Assembly: GCA_949775045.1 (NCBI GenBank)
Contig: OX459100.1
Location: forward strand, 4,836,136-4,900,135
Direction of reading: 5' to 3'
Source of the DNA: Metridium senile
Taxonomy: Eukaryota; Cnidaria; Anthozoa; Actiniaria; Metridiidae
DNA: 64,000 nt
Of this stretch, positions 54,641 to 64,000 are shown one piece after another (the stretch's first letter is position 1; the number at the start of each line of letters is the position of its first letter). The notes under the pieces were generated by a model. That model ran no database searches, had not been told where the DNA came from, and was given only the letters and a program-made list of their open reading frames with translations. Both the position numbers and the translations under genes were made by a program.

Positions 54641-55563
54641 ACAAGAGCAATGACAGCAATGGAAGATTCAATTCAATCTATGATTATAGTGATATCAAAC
54701 AATACTATCATTAGCAAGGTTAAGATTATAATAATTATATGGATGATCTAACTCTACAACAATACCAGTAGCATGATCATCATGTGCTGCAACAAAAGCA
54801 ATTCAACATTCAACTCTACAAATATACAGATGTCAAACAATACTATCATTATCATGTAAAAATTATCTACCTTTGTATTCAATATCAAAAATCACCATTA
54901 GCAAGACGAACATATTAAATTTTATGATCCTAATGTACAGATGATCTACATCAACACTAACAACAATAGCAACAACAGCTGTAATGGCATGATTTTCGAC
55001 ACTCAGTGGTTTCCTGGTATTATTATTTCAATATCATCAACAACATCTGCAAGACCTCTTTATCAACTCATTCTACAGTATGAACAACAAATTTGTCATT
55101 AAATTATTTTGGCACTGAAATGTATATGGACAGTGAACATGAACTGTTCCTCAAAAAAATTGCTAAAAGATCTAGATAACAATCAATCTAACTATCTATC
55201 AGCAATGCTCCACAACAAGAACAATCTCTTCAACAGTGCTCAACAACAGTTTATTACACTAGCTGTGGAATTTCAATCTTACCATCTAATCTACAATCAG
55301 TTACAATGCTTCCCTCAACCAAAAGAACTATATATCACCATCATTTTTATAACAAAACATTTAAAAGCAAGCTTTATTTTCTTAAAGCTTTTTCTTTGTT
55401 TTCTTTGGTCACTTGCTGGTGTCATTATCAAGAGTGCAAATAATTGTACTAAAGGTTGAAATAATTAAATATTATAAAAAAATATAAATTAACTGTCAAG
55501 AATTATTAAGATTAAAAACAAAATGTTTAGTTTTCATATTATAATTATGACTGTCTCAGTATC

Positions 55564-55564
<1 letters not shown>

Positions 55565-55599
<35 letters not shown>

Positions 55600-55600
55600 T
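55565..55600. repeat. AAT microsatellite
   Basis: About twelve AAT units. Confidence 0.9.
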
Positions 55601-55860
55601 GTTACAATTGTTTATTCAAAAAGTATAACTGTTTAAAAATATAATTAAACACTATCTTAAAATATATCACAGAACATAATACAAAGTCTAATAATTAAAG
55701 TTATAAAAAAATATTAAAGTTTTTATACATCTATTAACCATCTTTTAAAAGTTAAAACTTTGTTTTATTATGTTTAGATTGTTTAATTTGCCTTGGCAAT
55801 GTTTTGGTAAATTGTTGCATGCTTGAATTATTCATGAATTTACATGTAAAAATAATGGTA

Positions 55861-55991
55861 GAGTACAAATACTAAAAGTGTTCAACATAAATACTGCTAA
55901 ATTATGCAAATTATTTTGTTCTCTATTGTTTAATCAACACTATTTAGTGGTAAATAGTACAAAGTATTGCACACTTTTAGTGTTTGTACTC
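55861..55991. mobile_element. TA-flanked MITE, copy 1 (131 bp)
   Basis: TA|GAGTACAAATACTAAAAGTG at the left and CACTTTTAGTGTTTGTACTC|TA at the right. A second copy at 62887-63027 interrupts the LINE. TA duplication suggests the Tc1/mariner group. Confidence 0.8.
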
Positions 55992-57097
55992 TAATTATGT
56001 GTGAGTAATCTTCTTTTAAAGAAAGAACTTATTCTCAAATGTGAGTGTTCAACAGAAGAAAAACAACTTCTGTCAAAGTTATGTTTACAAGTCCGAGGTT
56101 GCTGTACAGAATAAATTATAAGCACAAAATGTTTTTTATTGTTCCACTTTTACCAACCCTTGATTATTTAGCAGATTGCAGCAATGGAAAATAAAAGTTT
56201 GTCTTTCTGGATTTGGGAGGTAAAAGCTATTTAGTGAGGGGTGGTTTGTCATGATTTAAAATAAAACGTAAAACAGTTATCACTTTCTATATTTTTCTGT
56301 GTTCACCTTTTTCTAGACATTCTAATTTTTGCTTGTTTTCTGTAGTTCAATAAATGTACAAGCCTTGGGTAAAATATGTGTAATATTTGATTGACGATAG
56401 ATGAAAAATCACCAAAGACGGTGGTCCAGGAGAAATGTCAGCTGTAAAATAATATTTTGATAAATAATGTTCAAAAAAGTAAATTCATTTTGATTACTCA
56501 CTGGACAAGAAGTAGTGGACTGTTTTTACATAGACCTCCTCATAATATTTCAACTCTAGACCCTCTACTGAATCTGAAATAATACTTGTGGAGTTTCAAA
56601 GGAGGCATGACAAATCCTTTCTCACTTGAGGCTCATGGGAGCAATCTTTATTGGGGAACTTTAAACCAAGCAAATTTTGATAAAAAAGGCAGATTGTCAA
56701 AATACAGTTTAACAAATAAATAAATAAAAATAAATAAAAAATGATTAAATAAATAAAATATTATTTATATACAATTATTAGCCTTCTTGAAGTAACAAAT
56801 ACCAAAAAAGATACATGTATTTTGTTAGTTGTATAATTATTTTGTAGTTCTGTTAGTTAATTAAAAGGCAACATACATGTAATAAGATCAGATACAGCAA
56901 GAGGCAAAGTAGATGTTCAATATTTTCTGGTTAAAATATTGTATTGGGTAGTTCCAGAAAATATCCATACCCTACGACGGGCAGCATTTTGGAATTCCTG
57001 GGGGAGAGGGCTCTTTGTTGTGGGCTCCTAGCTGTCTTTGGACGAAGTTAAATAAATAAATAAGAAAGTATTATTATTGACTTCCATCGAAGTTATA
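55992..57097. other. Gene-free DNA
   Basis: A few low-complexity stretches (AAATA at 56705-56765). No gene recognised. Confidence 0.4.
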
Positions 57098-57335
57098 CCA
57101 TATTTACTCCAACAGGTTCTGCCCTTGATTAAGCGCCGCCCTCAAATAAGCGCCACACTTTAACGCTATAATGTTACTCTAGAACAGCATTGGAAATCAA
57201 TTTTTAACAAAAGCTATATTCTTCAGTTCAAAGTTATTATATTTTACTGCTTGCCATCAAGTTATCTCGCCAATATTCGTAGTTCTGTTCAAGAAGGAGA
57301 CAGTGAGATCGCAGCACTTATTTGAGTAAATATGG
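57098..57335. mobile_element. TA-flanked MITE (CCATATTTACTC ends)
   Basis: TA|CCATATTTACTC at the left and GAGTAAATATGG|TA at the right, with AAGCGCCGCCCTCAAATAAG near the left end. Confidence 0.6.
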
Positions 57336-57834
57336 TAACCTTTGAATTTATTATCTAAATTAAAAGTATTCAGGCTATCTGAGCACCTTGTAGTATTTTT
57401 GGACTCTATAGACTTTCAGAAAAATGTTTTCATTTATTCTCCAGGGGTTTATTATTATTGCATTGTAAAACAATGATCACAGTAAAACTTACAGTCAAAA
57501 CACCTGAATTGTGAACACATAGAGCTCATTATTGAGTTTAGCTTTTCGAAATTTGTTTCCATTAATCGATTTGAACTTGGAATATTGAAAACGAAGATTT
57601 CATTATTCAAAACAAGAATAGTTTGAAAGTTTGATTGTTGATTGGACATAATAAACCTGTGAAACAAGTAGTACTAATTTAATAGTACTAAATTAAGTGC
57701 TAATTAAACAATAGAAAACAAAGGAATTAGCATAAAATTGCACTAAATAGTCAGCAAACTATATCACGGGTATATTATTTGCACTCTGTGCTTTAAAATA
57801 ATAACCTCAAAGCTGGCTAAAAAATCAGCCAATA

Positions 57835-58405
57835 AGACAATCAATCAGCCAATAAGTCAATCAATCAATCAATTAACCAGTCAATCAATCAATCAATAAG
57901 TCAATCAGTCAATAAGTCGGTCAATCAGTCAATCAATAAATCAATAAGTACATCAATACATCAATCAATCAATCAATCAATCAATAAGTACATCAAGCAA
58001 TCAATCACTCAGTCAATCAATAAGTGAATCAATCAATAAGTCAGTCAGTCAATGAATCATTCAATCAATTAATCAGTCAATCAATTAGCCAATAAGTCAA
58101 TCAATCAATAATTATGTCAATCAATCAAAAAGTCAGTCAATCAATCAGCTAATAAGTACATCAATAAGTCAATCAATCAATAAGTCGGTCAATCAGTCAA
58201 TCAGTCAATCTATCAGCTAATAAGTACATCAATCAGTCAATCAATCAGCCAATAAGTCAATCAATCAATAAGTCAATCAATCAATAAGTCAATTAATCAA
58301 TCAGTAAGTCAGTCAATCAATCAATCAATCAGTCAAGCAATCAATAATTCAGTCAATCAATCAATCAACCAATCAATCAGCCAATAAGTCAATCAATTAA
58401 TAAGG
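57835..58405. repeat. AATC/AATAAGTC satellite
   Basis: About 570 bp of TCAATCAATAAG-type units, imperfect. Confidence 0.9.
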
Positions 58406-59281
58406 ACCTAGCACATGATAACATTACGACAGTGCCTCCATTTTTAAAAGTTAGTTAATAATTAAGCCACAAAAAGATATCGCTCTTTTTTACTCATATC
58501 ATTAATTTATATTTTACACTGATGAAGACCTTTTAAATTAATGAAAGACAGGAACATCTTAAAAAAAACGCTCGAAAATAAGAGACCAAACCACCATGTA
58601 TTTACTATTAAAAATCGTGATTAAATTTTTTGATATTTTAAGAATCTCAGAAATAGCAAAATAGCAAAATAAATTGCCTCCGCCATTGCATAATTTAAGA
58701 GAAAAACTTACAGTTATTACTCTTGTAGCTAACTTGGTGTGACTGAAATGTACAATGTAGCAGCCCATACAGTGACTAATTATTACTAATTTTAAGGCAT
58801 ATTATCAATTATTTTCAAGGCCATATATTGAACTGTCTTCTCTAAAACTTTCAGCATTTCTGTCTGTAAGCTTTAAAATGATATATAATATGTCTATTAT
58901 AATTGTAAAATGACGCGGTAAACAAACTTTTAACTGAGACCATGTGAAAGCACACCGCGAACGTAGACCGTAAACCTTAACAAAATAATGAAACATTTAG
59001 ATTTTATTGTTTAAATATTTTACAATATATTAATTTTGTTTTTCAATCTATTTTGAGGTAGAGTGCATTTAGTAAAAGCGTGAAACTTTACTAAATACTA
59101 AATTGTACTATTTTGTACAAATTAGTAATTAGTAATATAGTGTGCACGTGCAATCACTGAACCGTGATTAAAGTTAGTGCCAAATTGCACATGTGCATAA
59201 CGCGAGCATGTGAGCATGGGATTATGTTTGGAGCTAATTAAAGAATGAATTTTTAGAATGCAGCAGTTTGACCTAGTCTAA

Positions 59282-59387
59282 GGGGCTGTTTATATGATGG
59301 CGAGTTGTCCAATCTAGCCGGGATAACTTGTTTGTCTTGAATTCCCCGGGAAACACAAAACAATATAAACATCATATAAACAGCCCC
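59282..59387. mobile_element. Harbinger-like MITE, 106 bp, TAA target duplication
   Basis: TAA|GGGGCTGTTTATATGATG and CATCATATAAACAGCCCC|TAA. An 18-bp TIR and 3-bp TAA duplication fit PIF/Harbinger. Confidence 0.8.
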
Positions 59388-59480
59388 TAAATGTTGTGGA
59401 GAATAGTTTCAAGATCCATTACAGAAGCGAATGGAGGTCATTATTACATTTATTGACGTGTAAGTAACACTTATTCTTTA

Positions 59481-61090
59481 GTATGCCTTGATTTTGCAGT
59501 AGCGTAAAGGAATGAAGACTTGAAAACAATTTTACTTTGTGTATTGTGAATATTCAAAAGAGTGGGTTTTTGACAAATTTTGATAATATAAGACAGAACG
59601 CTTATTTCACAATGTTTGGATGTTGCAGATATAGAGATTACTTAATGGAAAATGTGTGCTTATGTTTTTTTTGCACAAGTTGAGAAGTATCAGAAAACGA
59701 ACGAGTGAGCGTAGCGAACGAGTGAGTTTTCTGATACGCATCAACGAGTGCATAAAAATCGTACAAGCATTTTCCATTCTCTAATTTATTTATCTCATAG
59801 ATACTGAGATTTCATAAAGCAAAACTTTTAACAATATATAATTGTTGGGCTACAGGGTGAACATCTCTATTGACAGATATTTTTACTAAAAACAATCAAA
59901 AACTTTGCCATTGCATGAAAAAAAGTGTTTTAATATGTATAAACTCATTTTAATTTCGTTTAATTTAATACATAATTTACAAATTCAAGGCAGAAAGTTT
60001 GAAAGTACATTTTAATACATTGTTGAACATGCATGTTTACCGAAGGAGGTATAAATAACTTACAAATTAGAAATTTAACTTACAAATTTCGGTTTGTTTC
60101 CCTTCCCTAGTTTCTTTAGCTGTTTCTGCTTGGAAGTTATTGTTTTTCGTGCTTTTTTCAAACACAAGATCATTGATAATGCTGTTTGGTTATGGCGTTG
60201 ATTTAAAATGTCTTTTGAAACTGGACAACATCCCTCGTAGAGACGATGGTTCGTATACTCTGTCCTTCTTTGGTTCGCACACACACGAAAAATTCACTGA
60301 TAAATTAATTCAGCTCGGCAGGAGGAATGTCAGCTATCTCGCCGCGTGTTTCACCTTTATTTTGAAGAAACTTGGTCAACAAAGAGACATCTCTTTTCGT
60401 CTTTTTCACAGTATTTGGATTTTCTTATTCTTCAATAAACGAATCTACAGAATTGGCGAGTATAGTAACACAAATCTGGAGCCTTCTGCAGCCATTTTCG
60501 CTCAAGTCGCAAAGGTGCCAGTTTTAGTTGTTGACAGTGAGTGTTTGTTGATCGTTTTTCTGATTGGACGAACGATGTATTTTCACTAGTGAAAATACAT
60601 CGCTCGTCCAATCAGAAAGGTGAACGGTGCTTTTTCACTAGTGAAAAATGTTGTTCGTCTTTCTTATTGGCTAAATTCATTGCACAAAACGAACGAAAAT
60701 TTACTCAATTAGATTTTCGTGTGTAAATCTCAGTATCTATGAGATAAATATCATTTTCAAGTGAGGTTTATTCGATAAATTTGAATATTATTACATTGAG
60801 ATGAATTATCCTCTTGGGATCAATACGCATGACAAATTATTAAACAAATACTTTGGCGTGTAAGGAGTATTGATCCCAAGAGGATAATTCATCTCAATGT
60901 AATATTCAAATTTATCGAATAAACCGTCACTTGAAAATGATGTCAGCGACATCGAAACGTCGTGAAATAAGCGTTCTGTCTTATATTATCAAAGTATTGT
61001 GAATAGTTTAGCTTTAGATGTGTTTTGATTTTGCAGCAGCGCCGGCGAAGGAATAGAGACTCGCAAACAATTTCACTTGTGTGTAACTTT
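59481..61090. repeat. Direct repeats bracketing the DUF3504-like relic
   Basis: CTTGATTTTGCAGTAGCG...AAGGAATGAAGACTTGAAAAC (59488) recurs as TTTGATTTTGCAGCAGCG...AAGGAATAGAGACTCGCAAAC (61023) in the same orientation, about 1.5 kb apart. Inside are hairpins at 60560-60612 (around TTTTCACTAGTGAAAA) and 60757-60937 (arms ATCGAATAAACC / GGTTTATTCGAT). Confidence 0.45.
60081..60490 (-). pseudogene. DUF3504/Crypton-like N-terminal exon, degenerate
   Basis: From a possible ATG (60490, MAAEGSRFV) the minus strand shows, across several frames, EIADIPPAELN, FISEFFVCVRTKEG, YEPSSLRGMLSSFKRHFK, then KARKTITSKQKQLKKLGKGNK and KPKF before a donor-like GTAAGT at about 60081. These blocks match the helical N-terminal region of cnidarian DUF3504/tyrosine-recombinase-related (Crypton-derived) proteins as I know them. 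A TAA after PPAELN and at least two frameshifts make it a pseudogene. The plus-strand 149-codon frame here is a shadow. Confidence 0.5.
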
Positions 61091-61322
61091 TTACAGCTCA
61101 GTAATTTAAGGAATGTACACATTATCAAACAATTTTTAAAATCACTTAAAAATGCTGGGGGCTGTAGTCAAATTCTAAAGATATATTACACGCTGTCAAG
61201 GTTGATCAAGGAGAACCCTTAAATGGTATATTACTATTAATAATGAGTATGATAATTAAGGAATGGGGAATGCTTAGCGTGCATAAATCTATTTATGGAT
61301 GCACACGGATAGTTGGGAGAGC

Positions 61323-61323
<1 letters not shown>

Positions 61324-61405
<82 letters not shown>
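61324..61405. repeat. AAT microsatellite at the 3' end of the minus-strand LINE
   Basis: About 27 AAT units directly abutting CTTTATTTACGTGTCAATG, the LINE 3' UTR. It is probably an expansion of the element's ATT tail. Confidence 0.85.
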
Positions 61406-61406
<1 letters not shown>

Positions 61407-62279
61407 CTTTATTTACGTGTCAATGTATTTAGCTACAAGCTAATTGGGGACACTAACAAATACTAATGATATACTATATGAAAATAATGTTAATTAAATA
61501 TTAAAAATACATAAAATCTAAGTTAAATATACACTATGTTAAAAATATATAAGTTAAAATATCGACAATAATTTGAAAATCTGATTTGTATTTAAAAACT
61601 ACTAATAGTTTATGAACTACAAATTAAGCAGGATTAGCAATTGTCATTAATGAGATCAACAAGATACATACATCGAATTTTGGATTTAAATGATTGCAAA
61701 TTACTTATTTTCTTGACTTCGTTGCTTAATTTCGACCATAAGTATGGTCCTAAGTATCTTAGAGAGTGCTTACCGTCATATACGGAATTGAAACTACAAT
61801 CATTGACAAAAGTGTTGGCACGAATGTGATAAAGTAATTTTAGCACTGCTGATATTCTACTTCTCCCCCCACCCCCTTCGCAATGTTGAGGAAAGAATCA
61901 TTGTTTGGTGCTTGTGTGGTTGACCTGTCAGTGCGCTATCATTTCACACCAACATTGATGTGGGGGGAAGGGGGGGAAATATTTTATACTTAAAATAAAT
62001 GAAGTAGTCACTATTTGATAAAATACTAAAATCGTGCCAACTACTTTTGACAATGATTGTAGGTATGTAAAAATTTCTATTTCTAAGACTATATTTGGAA
62101 GTCTTTACACTAAACAAATCACTAATAAAACTAGGCACCATTCCGTACATCCTTGTACATCAGGATAGTAATGTCTTGTAAGCGCCTGTTATACAGACTC
62201 GGCAATTTAGCTTGTTTAAGTAAACTACAGTAATTTTCAGAATGAGTGTTGAAAACAATCCTAAGAGCTCGTTCCTGTA

Positions 62280-62407
62280 TAGCTTCCTCCGCAGGCATCC
62301 CTTCCCAATCGGATTTTTCAATTTTTCGGATTTCTGGGCTTCCTGTAACACAGGAAGCCCAAAACGGAAATAATCGATCGGAAAAGAGTTGCCTGCGGAG
62401 GAGGCTA
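62280..62407. mobile_element. Foldback MITE with 9-bp target duplication, nested in the LINE
   Basis: TAGCTTCCTCCGCAGGCA and TGCCTGCGGAGGAGGCTA-type ends (128 bp; the inner base pairs differ slightly). GTTCCTGTA flanks both sides (62271-62279 and 62408-62416). Removing it restores the LINE codons ERIQERALR. 9-bp duplications suggest MULE-type transposition. Confidence 0.75.
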
Positions 62408-62886
62408 GTTCCTGTATTCTTTCAACTTTTCTAGAATCAGAAACTCTACAGAAATGCCAAATAAGATGGCAATAAGTTAAGTATGGCATGATCGATGCCT
62501 TGTATAATAATAATTTGGCTTCCGTGGGAATAAGGTTTCTTAATCTTGAGAACACCCCCACCCTCTGACTGGCTTTCTTACACAACTTCTTACAATACTA
62601 AATGTTCATCAAAGTTCACTCCAAGGAGCTTTATATCATCAGTACTCTTAATAGTTTGACAGTTTACTGTCAGTGTACCTTTTTCTTTGTCACCACGCGA
62701 TTTGATCTTCATAAACTGGAACTTGTTAGGGTTAACCTTAAGGTAGTTATCAAGTACCAATTGTACCAAGTCAGAGCTTCCGTTGCATCTCTCTCTAGCT
62801 TCTTGCCCATAGTGAGCTCCTCACTTCCCATCGTGTACAGCTGGTGGTCATCGGCGTACATAGTTAAATTAGTATTCTTGACATTA

Positions 62887-63027
62887 GAGTACAAACACTA
62901 AAAGTGTGCAACATAAATACAACTAAATACTGCTAAATTATGCAAATTCTTTTGTTCTCTATTGTTTAATCAACACTATTTAGTGGTAAATAGTACAAAG
63001 TATTGCACACTTTTAGTGTTTGTACTC
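62887..63027. mobile_element. TA-flanked MITE, copy 2, nested in the LINE
   Basis: TA|GAGTACAAACACTAAAAGTG ... CACTTTTAGTGTTTGTACTC|TA. Excising the element and one TA restores LSY-NVKN in the reverse transcriptase just before YADD. Confidence 0.85.
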
Positions 63028-64000
63028 TATAAGATAGATCATTCTGCTATAGATTCCACAGCAGAGGATGAAATGAAGAACCCTGAGGACAGCCTGAGGC
63101 GTTTCATTTCCTCCCAATCACTGGTAGCTTTACCAACTTTGACTCTGTTAAGACGACCACTGAAGAACAAACGCATTAATGCCTAGGATTTGTCGTCAAA
63201 ACCATAAGCTCTAAGTTTGGCCACAGTTAGTGAGGGAAGGAGAGAGTCGAAGGCTTTGCTCATGTCCATTGATAATATATATGCTTTCTCTTTGTTATCC
63301 AGCGCTTTTCTCCATTCTTCCACTAAACCAATTAGTGTGGTCTCGCAGCTGTGTTGCTTTCGGTATGCAGTCATTTTGGAATACATGATGTGGTCATAAT
63401 ATGTAGTAATTTGTTTACACAGCATATGCTCGAATAACTTGCCAAATATTGGTAGTACTGTAATGGGGCAATAGTTTTCTATAGCTTGTTTATCCCCCTT
63501 CTTAAACACTGGTGTAACCCTCATCAATACACTGATTGAAAATAGCCCCCAAAGATGGGGAAATAGCAGGGGCAATTTCCTTGAAAAGAATAGGTGAGAT
63601 GGTAGAGTCCCATCCAGGTGATTTTCTTGGATTAATCCTCGAGAATTCATCTAGTACATCTCTATCTGTAACAGGTTGGAAGTTGAATTCAAGGTCCTCA
63701 TCCTGATGTTTTCTTGCTATAGAATTGATACTTGTGTGTTGTTGATGATCGTCTTCACATAGATCGAGTATGTGCGGCCCTCCGATATTTGATGCAACAT
63801 TAGTAAAATGCTCAACAAATCTGTTAGCAATAATATTCTCATCGTTTTCAACTGAGTTTTCTTCTGTTTCTAAGCTGATGGTATTTCTCTCTCTAGTTTT
63901 GTTGCTAAGAAAAGGTCGGAAGGTGTTAAAATCCCTTGGTTTTTCCTTAGCTTGTCAGCTTTCTTTCCCCAATAATCTTTGATGGCTTTTCTGCGTTCCT

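Larger units (their letters stand above)
61406..64000 (-). mobile_element. L2/CR1-like LINE, 5' end beyond window, inactive
   Basis: In order from the right edge: linker (FVEHFTNVASNIGGP, INPRKSPGWDS), reverse transcriptase (VTPVFKKGDKQAIENY, MDMSKAFDSL, GCPQGSSF-like, MYADDHQLY near 62846-62861), then KASQRVGVFSRLRNLIPTEA, LTYCHLIWHFCR and the C-terminal KHSLRYLGPYLWSKL ending NDNC-stop at 61634. It has stops (TAG after FDDKS, TAG in WNL-QND), frameshifts, and three insertions: a TA MITE, a 9-bp-TSD element and a C/G-rich piece at 61855-61990. It differs in sequence from the LINE at 24.9 kb. Confidence 0.8.

Noticed and set aside
49490..55050. CRISPR-like array
   Set aside because: Repeats are long, contiguous and diverged without unique spacers, and the genome is eukaryotic.
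56940..57010. Possible gene fragment around GGGCAGCATTTTGGAATTCC
   Set aside because: No open frame; looks like a dispersed repeat but I could not define ends.
60140..60589. 149-codon plus-strand gene
   Set aside because: It is the antisense of a recognisable minus-strand DUF3504-like relic and has no domain of its own.

Overview
The window is AT-rich metazoan genomic DNA with short introns and many transposon relics. The content fits a marine invertebrate, most likely an anthozoan cnidarian. That is an inference from the single-exon SRCR expansion, L2/CR1-type LINEs ending in ATT repeats, a 2A-like LINE leader, TTAA, TA, 3-bp and 9-bp target-site foldbacks, and SGNH and DUF3504-like repeat genes. 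Nothing in the sequence proves the species. No bacterial features, tRNA, rRNA or CRISPR were seen.

Layout. 1-403: an SGNH-hydrolase-like reading frame running off the left edge (minus strand). 1.1-3.6 kb: foldback elements. 3.6-44.6 kb: a cluster of about 42 exons or exon pieces, numbered S1-S42 here, each coding one SRCR (scavenger receptor cysteine-rich) domain, on both strands. 44.6-49.5 kb: gene-free DNA with nonautonomous DNA transposons. 49.5-55.1 kb: a chain of 120-190 bp minisatellites. 55-61 kb: more MITEs, an AATC-type satellite and a broken DUF3504-like gene. 61.3-64 kb: a minus-strand L2/CR1-like LINE running off the right edge.

The SRCR cluster uses two exon types. Type A starts after an acceptor with (G)AT GCC CAA GAT ATA CAA and ends GGT TAC AAA G|gt. 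It is phase 1 on both sides and about 330 nt, so A exons can be added or lost without changing frame. Type B starts (G)GT CCA CCT CAA GAT AAC, also phase 1, and usually runs into a stop codon, as a terminal exon would. The recurring pair is A then B, on both strands. The domain keeps six cysteines (the group A pattern) but sits in one exon (the group B gene layout). About 20 exons have an open, SRCR-matching frame. The rest carry frameshifts, stops, lost splice sites, internal deletions or insertions. No signal-peptide, transmembrane or promoter exon could be identified, so the A-B pairs may be 3' parts of longer genes, secreted short proteins, or relics. The domain family suggests extracellular ligand binding or immune recognition, but the sequence does not show this directly.

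The cluster is evolving quickly. Visible events include a 512-bp unequal crossover inside the conserved SRCR motif, a 3.5-kb segmental duplication (21.0-24.5 and 35.0-38.7 kb), mirrored inverted blocks with head-to-head exons, probable gene-conversion tracts, and insertions of a LINE, a Harbinger-like MITE and a short LINE-like tail directly into exons.
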